A DNA stretch of 64,000 nucleotides from the NCBI RefSeq assembly GCF_901933205.1, contig NC_044571.1, positions 73,781,689 to 73,845,688 of the forward strand. Reading direction: 5' to 3'. Below the pieces are notes generated by a model, which saw only the letters and a program-made list of their open reading frames with translations, ran no database searches and was not told where the DNA came from. The stretch comes from Camarhynchus parvulus (taxonomy: Eukaryota; Chordata; Aves; Passeriformes; Thraupidae). The translations under genes and the position numbers were made by a program. Shown piece after piece: positions 51,201 to 62,583 of the stretch. Numbering within the stretch: position 1 is the stretch's first letter; every line of letters begins with the position of its first letter.

Positions 51201-54200
51201 CAAGCTTCACGATAATTTTTTAAACCAATCTTCTACATGTTTTATTCATTTCCAGTCCCACACTTTGCCTCACTTGTATTTCTTTGACTGAAGATGCCAT
51301 AAAGTTTAACATGGGAGACACTAACAGAAGCCTGTAGATGATGGTAACATGAGAGATGAAGTGTGTCAGGCTTACTCATAGAGCCTTTAGAGAGATGACA
51401 GCTAAGTGAAGCAGCCAGTATGCTCATTTAGTTTACCCATTTCTTGAAGCAAAGAATTTTGTCAGAAAAGACTTTGTCTACATATAAATTAAGAGCATTT
51501 AATGTTATAAAATTGTAATTTAAATCATTCTGATGGATATTTCTACATAGAAATAATAAAATATAGTGATATAGACATGAGTTTCAAATACTATAGACTA
51601 AGGATACTTGCTTTTTTCTCTTAATAAAATTGAACAAACTTGAATATGCTGAAACTGTGTCCTAAACATCACCAATATGTGTACCAACCATATTATGTCT
51701 GTGTGAAAAAGAAAGATTTGCATTTATAAGAGAAAAATTTTAAATCCATTTCTAACAAGGAAAAAAAAGGTGATGTGTTTTTTTTTTCTATCTATTCTTT
51801 TCATTTATCTTCTGCCATTAATTAGATCCATAATCTGAATGCATGTGCTACACTTCATGCAAAGATTATGAAGTGTTTCACCAACAATGATTCATGAGGA
51901 TTCACAACCCCTGGTGATTTGGGTAAATATTTATGTAAATGTCATAAAGATTAGCAAACTGATTCACAGACAAGTGTTTGTAAAAGAAAAATCACAACGT
52001 TTGGATCCATCTTCTTTTTTTTTCTTCTTTTGCTTATTCAGCTTAAAAGCTTACAATTCCTGTTTTCCAGATATGTCATGTGCACATAGATCCAGAGAAG
52101 TAATGAAAACTAGATTACAAGAGCAGCAAATGGGGTGACCCAAGTATCTGACCCTGTTTTTGTTTAGAAAATTTTAACTTGTGGTTGAACAGCTATTCTT
52201 CTTTTAAAGAAAGTAAATATGCTGCACAAGCAACAGCTAATGAGTTCTCCTGACATGATGCCTGAAAGGAGATGAAAGAATGGAGTCCCAGTCCAAGGAA
52301 TACATTGCAATATTCTCTCCAGTCAGTGGGGGCACCAAGGATCTCACTTAGGACGGAAATGTAACATCTAATTGTCTTATGTAAACAGTACTGTATCTTT
52401 AAAAATTTACTTCAGAGATTGTGTCCAAACTGCAAGCACTGCATCCTTAAAAATGTATTGAGTGCTCAAGTAGACAGAATCAGAGCCTGTTATTCCATGA
52501 TTGTCCTTATGATACATTTGTGCCCTGAAGTTATAACTGTGAGAAACTATGTTTTCCAAGGATATGCAGGAGAGCAGACTGCCTGCCTAGTGTAGATATC
52601 AGGGAGGATCCCTGGGCAAGGTCGCATTGCTTCCTGAATGCCTACCAAATCCTAATTGTTTGTGACAGACCTGAGTACTGTAAGATTTTGACTGTATAGC
52701 CAAAAGAGTATAATATAGTTCAAACAGCATTAAAAAAAAAATTCCTATTTGTTTAATGTAAAACAGGCATAAAGAACCAGAAGAGAACGTAAAGTACATG
52801 CAGACTTTGAAGGGATGACAATTTTCAGTATCCATGTCAGAGAAAACAAATATTTAGTGAGACTCTTTCTAACAACATTGTCTTCAAAGCTAAACTACAC
52901 CATGTGTTGATGTGTTTAATGATTTAGAGAGAAATCAATATTTTGTATGGTTCTTTCTTTTTTATTTATTCTTTTATATTACTTTTCTGACACCCTAGAA
53001 AGTGTACTAGACTGGCAAATGATCTCACCTAAACTTTGCCTGAACTGCAGAGAAAGAGTCACAGCAGCAGTGAAAGCAACAATTCCTGTTCAGCAGAGAA
53101 TGATCATCTTTTCTTTAAAGCTTGCATGGCATTGGAAAGATTTAAAGCCCTAAGTCACCAAGATTGTTTATGCCAAGAGGAAGCTAAAACTGAGGACAAA
53201 ACAATTCCATGCAGTGTATGGTTTGCTTAGTATTGGTCCACGTGGGACTTTGAAGGCTGAGCACCATTCATTGAGGTTTTATTTGAGCAGGAAAATCTGG
53301 CAGGAGCTTCACTGGGAATTTGTGAATTAACTTAATGGATATTATGCTTTCCAGTAGTTATGTCTAGGGAATTTACATCTTTTGGGGTCTTCCTTAATGA
53401 AATCAAGAAATTATCTGTTTTTTTACCTCTGTGTCCACATGTTGCAGGGACCTCTCAAGAGCTGATTCTTTGCACTGGCAGTACGTATAATGAAATATCT
53501 TCAGACTTGTAGCAGGCACATCATAATTACAGTAACTTCTGTCTTATGCCTGAAAGTTCACAGGAATTTTCTGAAGACTCACCAGAAAAAGATCAAAGAT
53601 TTTCTGTTTATTTGGGCTTACAGATTGTGCTCCCAGTTCAAGTGCAATATTAATGGTTAGCCAGCAGTGTAGGCATTCTTTTGCAGTGTCTGACAACAGA
53701 AGCTAAAACTGTTCCTCCCTGCCTCTAATAAACAGCCTTGAACTTCATTACTGCAATCCCATGGCATAGCAGAAGTGCTCAGTTTAGCTAATCCCTGTCC
53801 AATCCTAAACATTCACTGACCGGTTTGGTTCTGCAGATGGCAAGGTCTGTAGCTGTCCCAGTGGAGAACTGGAATCTCCTGGCTCAGAAAAAGCTGTGTC
53901 ATCATGCTAAAGAAGCTTGCTCCACAAGACCTGGTAACAGTGGAAGTGAACCTGCCAATAATCAAGTATTTGTGCCAGAAATGCAGTGTTGCCAAATAAT
54001 ACAGTTTCACTGTGAGATTTATGCTATTTAGTGTATTTCTTGAAATTTCAGTACACTGAATCTTGAAATTCCAGAAAAAGTGCAGCTTTTTTATTAAAGG
54101 AAAGCGGAAGAAAAGTACTTTAAAATCTTACATTTGTGGGAAAAAGCTTGAAAAAGTTTGGAGATATTAACAGAATGTAGGCTAAAGCTTAGAAACCAGA

Positions 54201-56634
54201 AAGCATACTGATACTACTTGACATTTTAAGTCTCTTGAGAATACAAGCATTTTGATCACTAGCATTTGAAAAATCCCACTGATTTTAACAGGACCCAGAC
54301 ATGTCATGTCTCTTTCAGTCTTATGCATTTGCTAACAAACTTCTAAAAGCTGTTTTTTTCTGTTTTTTAGAAAGAAATAGAAAATCTAGCATTGAACAGC
54401 ACAAACACAGAATAAAAATGACATGCAGCACAGAGCCAGCCTTGCCTTCGTCCTGAAAAATATAAGCCCTTGGCATTGCAGAGGTTTGTTATGGAGAGTT
54501 TTATTATCTCAAGCAGCAGCAGTTGCACATTTTGAATTTAGGTCAACACATATTTGTCCAAGTCCTGAATTATGACATGAATGCTATCCTAAAACAATTT
54601 ATCTTGTGTTTCATCCTTTATTACAGTACTTCTCTACAGGAGTAGTCACGGGTGATTTTGAGCCGGATTTTGTGCTAAGAGGTTTCTTCTTATTTCTGTA
54701 ACAAACTGCTATCCTGAAATATATCCTATTTGTCATGATTCTTAAAATGCAGTTTCTTATACCAAGAGATTTGATATAGCAAATCCTATCTTCTTGCAAT
54801 TCCCTTTTAATTGGGTTTGAAATGAATGGAAATCCAGTGTGATCACATTAGGCTACAGCATGGTTTGGCTTGCTTTCCTATAAAAGGGAGTAAGATTATC
54901 TTTCCACCTACAGACCAGTAACCTCTTGTTTGTTGAAGGAAATAGAAGTGTTTACTTGTTATCCTATGAAGTTGATTGCCAGGGACTGACAAATGCCTTG
55001 ATTCTCCCTGGGAATGTGGCCAAGATAAAATAGCTAACAGCACAGCAAATAGTGTAATTTCTTCCTGAGAAAAGTCAGTAGGATTTTATTTTTCACCTAT
55101 GACTAAATGGGAGCATGATATTCTGCTTTAGAAAACATCTTTCATCATTATCAATTAAAAATAGAGCAGAGCCAAGATTTTATGATATAAACCTTCTTTT
55201 TTCTTAAGAAAACTATAAAGAATTAATATCAAACTAGAATATTTGCTGACATATAAACCAAAATATTAAAATTATAAAAAGGGAATTTTTTAAAAGAAGT
55301 AATGAGTTTTCTGCTAACACACTTTAAGTCAGAGATTATATTAACATCAAAGGTAAATGTATTTGAATCCCCACTTCTGTGAACTCTTTGGTGGGTTAGT
55401 CAGTAATAATGTTGTTAATGGAGATGTATTTTTCCTTGTCAATAATTGCTGTGGTATCTGTAGGAAGAGCCTGTATGCATCTTATCTAGCATGGGAGGAG
55501 AATGCACAGTGCTTCTGGGCTTAAATCATGAAGGGCATAACAGTTCTGGTTTGAAATATGCTTGTATTAAACCCCTAATCAGCCTTTAAGTGTTTTCCTT
55601 TTAAATGGTGGAAATTTCCTATGTGAATATGTTGTTTATAGAAGAAAAATCTTGATGCATTATCAGAGGAAATGTTATTGCTATATGCATGAAAAATTCT
55701 TGACCACTGCCAATCATACAGAGATACTTAATTAAAAAAAACAAACTCACAGTGAGTTTGTTGTCCCCCAGAGAACACACATAGACATTGCACATAGAAT
55801 GGAGAGTGCACAGAATCTGGAATGTGGACACTTAAAAGAAACAACCTTCGGGCAGGTATTTTCCACTTGTCAGAACAAATTGGTAATGAATTACAAACTG
55901 GTATCATTAGCATCATCCTTTCAGCAGCTTTCAGGGTTGGGTGGTTTCCAGGGCTGAGAGCCTCGGAGAATATTTTAAGAGAGAGAGCAGCTGCTGATGC
56001 AGCTTGGTTGTTCTTTCTCCATTCATTCAGGCTCACAAGAAGAGCAGATGATGCTAAGGCTTAGTGTTCACAAAGGTTAACAAGCTCTATGCTGTACTCT
56101 TACTAGGTAGGTAGCAAATATTCATACTTTACATATAAGAAAACTTAGGCAGATCTGTGCTATCACAACAATTTGCTATCAGCTGCGTGGGGCAAGGACA
56201 GAGGGTGACTGTGGTGGAGGAAAGGAAGTGGAACCACCCTTCTGACCAAGTAATTCCTACCTCCCAAATATTACAGGCTGGCGGATATGCCCTGTCAGCC
56301 TCACATGCTTAGTGCCCTTGTACCTTCTGTACATGGAACAGCTGTGTCCTTGGCATTGGGCCTGGTATACATTCCAAGGGAAAGAGAAAGGATTTTTTTG
56401 TTGTTGCTGTTTCTTGGTTGGTTGGATTTTTTGCTGTTTACTTCTGGGTTAGCACAGCCATGGGTAGATTCCTCCAGAGTGTGCATCTGGGGAAAAACTT
56501 GAGGAGCTAGCTTCTGCAGGTTTCTACAGGCTCATCAGTCACACTTTACATACCACCTGCCTGGGAATCCCATACATCATTGATGCTGAGAAAGGTTACA
56601 TACCCACAGGAGGCTGAGGGAGGAAAAATAAACA

Positions 56635-56651
56635 CAGAGAGAGAGAGAGAA
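56635..56651 (+). repeat. (GA)n microsatellite
   Basis: A short GA run followed by A-rich sequence. Confidence 0.9.
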
Positions 56652-57259
56652 AAAGAGTTAGGCTTTAGGTAATAAGATGCAGTGAGAAGTAGAATATTTG
56701 TCAGGTAAACAAAAGGTAGGCAATCCCAAATTCCAGCATTTTGGATAAAGAAGGGAGAAAGGTTATGTCTAGGGGCATAGTATGCAGCTTGGTTAGCCTA
56801 TGAAGAAGAAAAATGAAGCAAAGGCTTACACATTGTATCTCTGATTTAAGGGACCACTTTCTCCACAGGGAGTCGGTGAGGTGTGGAGATGCTTCCTTTC
56901 AGTGAGGCAGGCCTCTCACTAGTGTGGGCTCACTCCACAGCATTAGGGGGCTTGCTGGCCAGGTCAAGAGTGGTGCAGAGGAATATTTATGTACAGCCAG
57001 AGGCTCGTTCTTTCCATGGCCTTGTGTGGACTGGCATGGTTTTATCTTTCGCTGTCCCAAGTGCGGTGGCATGCCAAAGGTAATGTGATCAGTGCTGGCT
57101 GTGATGGTGGCTTGCCCAGGGGATGGTCTCTTCTGTGAGTACCTGATCCTGGGAGAAGCCAAGATGCTGTCTTTAATCCATCCTGGCCTGGTGGAAGCTG
57201 TCTTTAACTTGCAGTGTGGGTGTGGCTTCCCCCATCTGGTTTTGGATCCCCTGTGCTGG

Positions 57260-57281
57260 AGGAGGCTCCAAGGAGCCTCCT
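57260..57281. repeat. Short inverted repeat
   Basis: Ten-base arms AGGAGGCTCC and GGAGCCTCCT pair perfectly around a two-base centre. No function is implied. Confidence 0.9.
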
Positions 57282-57659
57282 TGAAGGAATGGAGGCAGGT
57301 GTGGGGTTGAGGGGTGGTGTCTCACTGCATGTACGGTTAAATCATTGCACTTGTTCTATGAAGACTCAGAGGGAGACTCTGTGGATGGAGAGGAAGATGG
57401 CAAAGAGCTGGCTCTACTTGGAGAAAAGGTGGCAAGTGGAGCTGGGAAGCATGGAGTGAGCAGGAGGTGGCACAGTGACAGTAAATGTGTGTCCATGGAA
57501 GGCAGTTGTAGGGGGCCACTCATCCCCTTCCCCTTGCCACACCAACTGCCCTGGATCCACCCAGCATGGATGTCCTTCTCTCCATTACATGGCTGTGTGC
57601 CACAGGAGAGCCCTGGCCTGGTCATTGGGAAATCTTGGCACATAGAACTGACTGCTGTC

Positions 57660-58398
57660 AGAGAATCAGAGAGCCAGTAAGGTTGGAAAAGACCTTCGGA
57701 GATCATCAATCCAACCTTTGATCCAACACCACCATGTCAAACAGGCCATGGCATTGAAGCCATGACCAGTCTTTTCCTAAACACCTCCAGGGACAGTGAC
57801 TTGACCACCCCCCTGGGCAGTCTGTTCCAAGGTCTAATCGCTCTTTCCATGAAGAAATGTCTCCTAATGCCCAACCTGAACCTCCTGCAGTTTAAGACTA
57901 CGTCCTCTTGTCCTGTCACTTGTTTCCTGGTGGCTGACACCACCCAGCTGCACCCTCCTGTCAGGCAGCTGCAGAGAGTGATGAGGTCCCCCTGAGCCTC
58001 CTTTTCTCCAGGCTGAACACCCCCAGCTCCCTCAGCTGCTCCTCACAGCACTTGTGCTCCAGACCCTTCCCCAGCTCCGTTGCCTTCCCTGGACACGCTC
58101 CAGCCCCTCAATGTCTCTCTGCACTGAGGGGCCCAGAACTGAGCACAGGATTGGAGCTGTGGCCTCAGCAGTGCTGGGTACAGGGGGACGGTCACTGCCC
58201 TGCTCCTGCTGGCCACAGCCTGGCTGATCCAGGCCAGGATGCCATCGGCCTTCTGGGCCACCTGGGCACACTCTGGATCATGTTCAGCTGCTGTTGACCA
58301 GCACCCCCAGGTCCTGCCCAGTCACTCTTCCCCCAGCCTGTGGCGCTGCCTGTAACCCAAAGGCAGGACCCGGCACTTGGCCTTGCTGAACCTCAAAG
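57660..58398 (-). repeat. CR1 LINE copy C, abutting the ALKBH8 promoter
   Basis: Antisense CR1 on the plus strand: the 3' end blocks begin near 57660, and the conserved core lies at 57983-58113. The 5' side runs to about 58398 ('GGCACTTGGCCTTGCTGAAC'). The core differs from copies A and B by one deletion and one substitution by eye. The truncation point is only about 30-40 nt left of the CpG island, and the element is antisense to ALKBH8. Confidence 0.93.
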
Positions 58399-58429
58399 CC
58401 TAGCTTCCCTGACCTGCAATAAAGCGACA

Positions 58430-58780
58430 CACGCCCGCAGTCGCTTAATCCCCCCTCGCCGCACCGCTCCGCGGGCAGCGGGCCGGGCGGTGCCATGACG
58501 GCGCGGCGGGGGCGGTGCCGGGACCGGTGCCCGCCCCGACATGGCCGCTTCCTGCAGGTAACGCGCCCGCCGGGCCGGGGCTGCAGCTCCGGGCCTCGCT
58601 GGGCTTTGGCTGGGGACAGGGAGCCGCGGGGGCGGCGGGAGCGCAGGCGGCCTCTACCGCTGGTTCTCCTCCCCTCCCGTCCCCGCCGTGTTGCCCTGTG
58701 CGGGGAGCAGAGCCCGCGGCGGCCTGGCCGCGGCTCCGGCTCCATCTCTGTCCCTGTCAGGAAGAAGTGATGTAAGGGGG
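58430..58780 (+). promoter_or_regulatory. ALKBH8: CpG island promoter of ALKBH8
   Basis: A compact GC-rich, CpG-rich block without a TATA box. It has a GC-box-like GGGGGCGG at 58508-58515 and an ETS-like GGAA core on the minus strand (CTTCCTG at 58549-58555). It sits directly upstream of the only ALKBH8 exons seen, on the same strand. Confidence 0.8.
58460..58557 (+). other. ALKBH8: ALKBH8 exon 1 (5' end uncertain)
   Basis: The best donor in the island is CTGCAG|GTAACG after position 58557. Joined to the acceptor at 62442 it gives a short first exon. The transcription start is not visible, so the left limit is a guess. Two ATGs lie in this stretch. The one at 58495 is in frame with the ALKBH8 start after splicing; the one at 58541 is not. 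Confidence 0.55.
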
Positions 58781-58878
58781 GGAAGGCCAAGTCAGTCCCT
58801 ATGTCTGCCTCACAGCTTTTATAGCCTCCTCCGTGTGTACTCAGGGCAGAGAGGAAGGGACGCTGCTGTGAGGGTGTG

Positions 58879-59046
58879 AGGCCCTGGAACAAGTTTCCCA
58901 GGGAGGCTTTGGATGCCCCAATCCTGGCAGTGTTCAAAGCTTTGAGAAACCTGGTCTAGTAGGACGCGCCCCTGCCCATGGCACTGGGTTTGGGACTGGT
59001 TGATCTTTAATGTCTGTTCAAACCTTTAACATTCCTTGATTCTAAG
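58879..59046 (+). repeat. CR1 LINE 3' tail
   Basis: Sense tail: 'GGCCCTGGAACAAGTTTCCC', 'CCAGGGAGGCTTTGGATGCC', 'AACCTGGTCTAGTAGGA' and 'CCCTGCCCATGGCA', ending 'CCTTGATTCTAAGA'. It is about 170 nt long and lies just inside ALKBH8 intron 1. Confidence 0.88.
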
Positions 59047-60604
59047 ACGCGTTCCTGAGGTTCCTGTTATCGTTGCTGTTTGCACCGAGTGCCCAGAGCC
59101 TGGGGCTTTGCGGGGTATCGGTGGGAGGTTTGGTGCCCGCTGTCCCTCGCAGAGGTGGGGTGGGACAGCCGCGGGGACATGCCGGTGCCTGGATATGCTG
59201 GTGCCTCAGGCATTTGGCCAATGCTGGAGCTCTTAAATCTCACCTTAGAGCCTCCTGAATGTATTTTTTCCTCCCCGTATGTTTATGGGAATACTGTGTC
59301 CTTATACTTTTGATGTGGCATGTCTGTGGCACAAAACCAAGTCAAAAATGAGTAACAGAGATCGCAGCTTATCCCTGATCGTGGCGCTCCCTCTGCCGAC
59401 GGCCGCTGCTCTGCTCTGCCCGCCCGCCTGGTACTTCAGTTCTCACAAGCGGCTTCTACAGCAAACAAGCTTCGTGCATTGTATTAAAGCTTTACATTAA
59501 CCTCTGGAGTAACTTCAGGCCAGTTTTGTAAAGTGTGTATAACCTTAGCTCGTATTGCAAGGGGAAACCGTTTTCAGTGTGTAATTTCAGGAGCTACTTT
59601 TTAAAAATACTTGTTGTAAAACTAGGTGGTAACAGTAATGAATTCAACAGTGGATTAATCCTTTTTCTTCTGTAGTCGAATTGGCCTTTCTAAAGGAGAT
59701 GTGAGATCCTAGCAAATGAAGTTTCCTACTTCTGTACAGTTGAATGTGATTCCTTTATTCAGAAGTCAGGGCGGACTTGCCTGCCGAATTGAGCCAGTGG
59801 TAATGATGCAACAGACGAGAGTTTAGACCCAGCTCAGACACAGACCAAGGAAATATTCTGCTGTGTCAGCTATCCAGATATTACTGTTTAAGATGCCTTC
59901 AGAAGTTGGAGGCACCAGAGTGTCATGCTGGCAAGCACATGACACAGCACATCAAGGTCTTCAGCTTCTTGAGCAGCAGGTGGAAGGCTGAGTGTTGTGG
60001 GCTAGGTCATCTCTGCCAGTGTTGGGTGCTGTTTAGACAGCTGAGTCACACCTCAGCTGTCCATTGTTCAGGGTTTATGAAAGGATAAAAAGAAGTCTTT
60101 CAGCTTCCGTTTCTGTGCTAGTTGTGGCATGACTTCTTTGCTTTTGCATGGAGGATGTGGATGTTTGTAAGGGCCTGACTAAACTCAGAAATGCTTTCCC
60201 CAGAGATGAGATGAAGTCTTCCAGTATGTAGAGGTGCAGATGCTATGGGAGAGGCCTGACCCTTTCAGTTTGAAGTCCTCTGTTCTGCAGGCTGCATGAC
60301 AATGGTCTGACTGGTCGGGGTGATGTGCATAGCCTCCACGCTTTTCCATCCACATCCAATTTGCTTGGTTCCAAGGTATTAGCCTGTCCTGTATTTTTGC
60401 TCTCTTTCTGTAAACTCACCAAGCCAAAGATGTATCACTTTCCTGTGGAGTAGTTTGGGAATGCCTGACACCCTCTGCATAGAAACCTGCTCATGTGTAG
60501 GCTGTAAAGTTGTGGGCCTTTGTTCACCTGTGTGTAGCAAGCAAGGCAGGACAGGACAAGCCTTTTGCACCCAATTGTGTAGATGGTGATGCTTAGGGAC
60601 ATAG

Positions 60605-60692
60605 GGTTTTGTGGTGATGTGGCAGTTCTGGATTAACAGTTGAACTCAACCTTACAGGTCTTTTGTAACCTAAATGATTTTGTGATTCTATG
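60605..60692 (+). repeat. CR1 LINE 3' terminus
   Basis: About 90 nt: 'GTGGTGATGTGGCAGTTCTG', 'CAACCTTACAGGTC' and the terminal 'GATTTTGTGATTCTATGA'. It resembles the tail of the 17.6-kb copy. Confidence 0.8.
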
Positions 60693-60879
60693 AAATCATA
60701 TAATTGCACATGTTGGTCATAGTAGGCCTGCTGAAGGAGCCTGCAAGTCAGCTGAATCTTGGTAAGGGTGACCCATTAGATGCACTTAGGAGAATTTACT
60801 TAATAAAAACTTTTTGTGCCTCTTTTCATGAGGCTTTTATTTTTCCCTTCTCAGTTACCTTGGCTTCTAATTATCTTTT

Positions 60880-60975
60880 GCTTTTGGGTGGTGTTTTTTA
60901 GTAGTTTTTGGGGTGGTTTTTTTTGTGGTTTTGGGTTTTTTTTGTTAGTGGGGGTTTTTTGTGTGTGTGTCACTG
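60880..60975 (+). repeat. G/T-rich low-complexity block
   Basis: Runs of T broken by GG and GGGG, ending in a short GT repeat. The phenylalanine- and glycine-rich frame across it (60816-61028) is compositional. Confidence 0.95.
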
Positions 60976-62442
60976 TGCTTTCTTTTTTTGGTTTTAGCAA
61001 GTTTGAGATTTTTTTAATCATTATTTAACTAATGAAGGTTAAGAGGACCATTGCTCTTTGTGTATTTCACACTGTTGATTAAGTGAAGAATCTTACTTTG
61101 AACTGTTTGGAGCAATTGTCAATATTTTATAACAATTTTACTAGCATATCAGTGCTTGTTTAAAACAAAATTTTTGCTGAGTCATTCAACACAAAGTTGC
61201 AGCAAATACTAATATGAGGGGTTTTTTTACCTTTACCATTTTTTGTAGTACATTGTCATATTATCATGGTTGTGTCTGCAGTGTAGGTATTGGGAAGCAG
61301 CTCTGCAGTCATGCAAGCCAAAAGGCATGCAAGTGGATGAGTGACTGTTGGGGCAGTTGACAGAGTTAAATAATTACATATGGGGTGATTGACCTAGTTT
61401 TGTTTTGTTTTTTTCCCTTAAAAATAACTGAAACAAAACCATTTTTTGACAGGAAGAGAAGATGGAAGGATTGTTGTCAGGTTGGTGATGATAAAAGAAT
61501 GGAATAGGACAGACAGCTGCAGTAGTATAGATTGTCCAGCTATACTATTAGGAGAATTTTTGGCAAAGAAGAGAGGATACCTCTAAAATACAGGTAAGGG
61601 GTTGTGTTATAGGGACAGATAAAGTCAAAGTCAAACTGCATCAATGTCTGGGAGCTTTGTCATAATCTTACATGAGATCCACACTCCTGCCATGGATTTG
61701 AAGGAAGTAGAAAAAAGAAAGCAAAAGAATGTAGGCTCAAGGAAATGTGGGAAGGTACTGTATGATCTCAATGTAGTGTTAGACCAAAAGTGGCAAAAGA
61801 TGCAGCAAAACCTGAAGAGTGCCATTGACCTTTAAGTACTCACTGGTTGGTAAATTCTGTGTTGCCATGAAATTGAGTAGCTAATAAATATATATTTATA
61901 TATATGTACACAGTTTTCTGTTCCTTCACACAACAGGAATGTGATTTTCATTAAGTTTGGGAGATGTGGTAAATGATGTGTGGAACATCCTAGTTGCTTG
62001 CTCTAGGACATGTAAGTCTACTCTCTTTTTTCTACTCTCGAGAAAGGCAAGTTTGGCCAAATGTCACACTTGGTTGCAATTAGGTAAAAGGAACCAAACA
62101 TTTCATCTCCAACTGAAGCATTTGGTGAGGCATGAGAATAACTGAGAAGCTGAGACGATACAAATCTCATGGCAGTTCCACACGTTATTTTTTTCTCATG
62201 TTCTGCTCTGGAGAGACTGCAGAGAGAAGGAAATTAGCTGAAATTACTGTGTGAAAACAGGGGTAGACAGGTTAAAACCCACAAATGGATCTAGTGATAC
62301 TGTGAATGTGAATAAAGGAGTGAAGAGGAAGAGAAAAATGGGAAAATGAAATCAAGCATCATAGCAATCTTTTAAAGCTTTATTTTTGGGAGGGATCCTT
62401 TTCAAGCAGGACACTTACTGTGTTGCTATTTCTGCTTTCCAG

Positions 62443-62583
62443 AACACCAGTATGGAAGCTAAAACCAGTGAAGATCATTTGAAAGTACAGAAAATGAAGA
62501 AGAAGGTATTGAGGAAGCAGGTCAGAGCTCAGCATACATTGATGAGACATGAGGGCATAAAGTGTGTCTCCCATGCGACACAG
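62443..62583 (+). CDS. ALKBH8: ALKBH8 exon 2: start codon and first 44 residues (gene continues beyond window)
   Basis: ALKBH8 modifies the wobble uridine of certain tRNAs. Its methyltransferase domain completes mcm5U and its AlkB-type Fe(II)/2-oxoglutarate oxygenase domain hydroxylates it; an RRM lies at the N-terminus. Here only the extreme N-terminus is present. After the acceptor TGCTTTCCAG, the ATG at 62452 opens 44 codons ending exactly at ACACAG|GTAGTT. The peptide ends KKVLRKQVRAQHTLMRHEG and IKCVSHATQ. It matches the mammalian start, which I recall as containing FLRKQIKAKHTLLRHEGIE. The next exon (RRM start) was sought up to 64000 and not found. The divergent position relative to ELMOD1 supports the call. 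Confidence 0.93.

Larger units (their letters stand above)
48481..57655. other. Intergenic spacer between ELMOD1 and ALKBH8
   Basis: 9.2 kb of mostly AT-rich DNA. I recognise no exon on either strand, no CR1 and no RNA gene. A short (GA)n run lies at 56635-56651 and a 22-bp inverted repeat at 57260-57281. G+C rises from about 56.9 kb towards the ALKBH8 island. Confidence 0.7.
58558..62442 (+). other. ALKBH8: ALKBH8 intron 1
   Basis: 3.9 kb between the CpG-island donor and the exon carrying the start codon. It contains two CR1 3' tails (58.88-59.05 and 60.61-60.69 kb) and a G/T-rich low-complexity stretch near 60.88-60.98 kb. No further exon was recognised. Confidence 0.75.

Noticed and set aside
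57762..57995. Plus-strand frame within the CR1 at 57.7-58.4 kb
   Set aside because: This is the antisense of the CR1 ORF2 C-terminus; the sense relic is at 57737-57943 on the minus strand.
58284..58937. 217-codon minus-strand frame across the ALKBH8 island
   Set aside because: It joins CR1 relic, CpG-island sequence and another CR1 tail; no coherent protein.
60816..61028. Phe/Gly/Val-rich plus-strand frame resembling a membrane protein
   Set aside because: It lies on a T- and G-rich low-complexity stretch with no homology.
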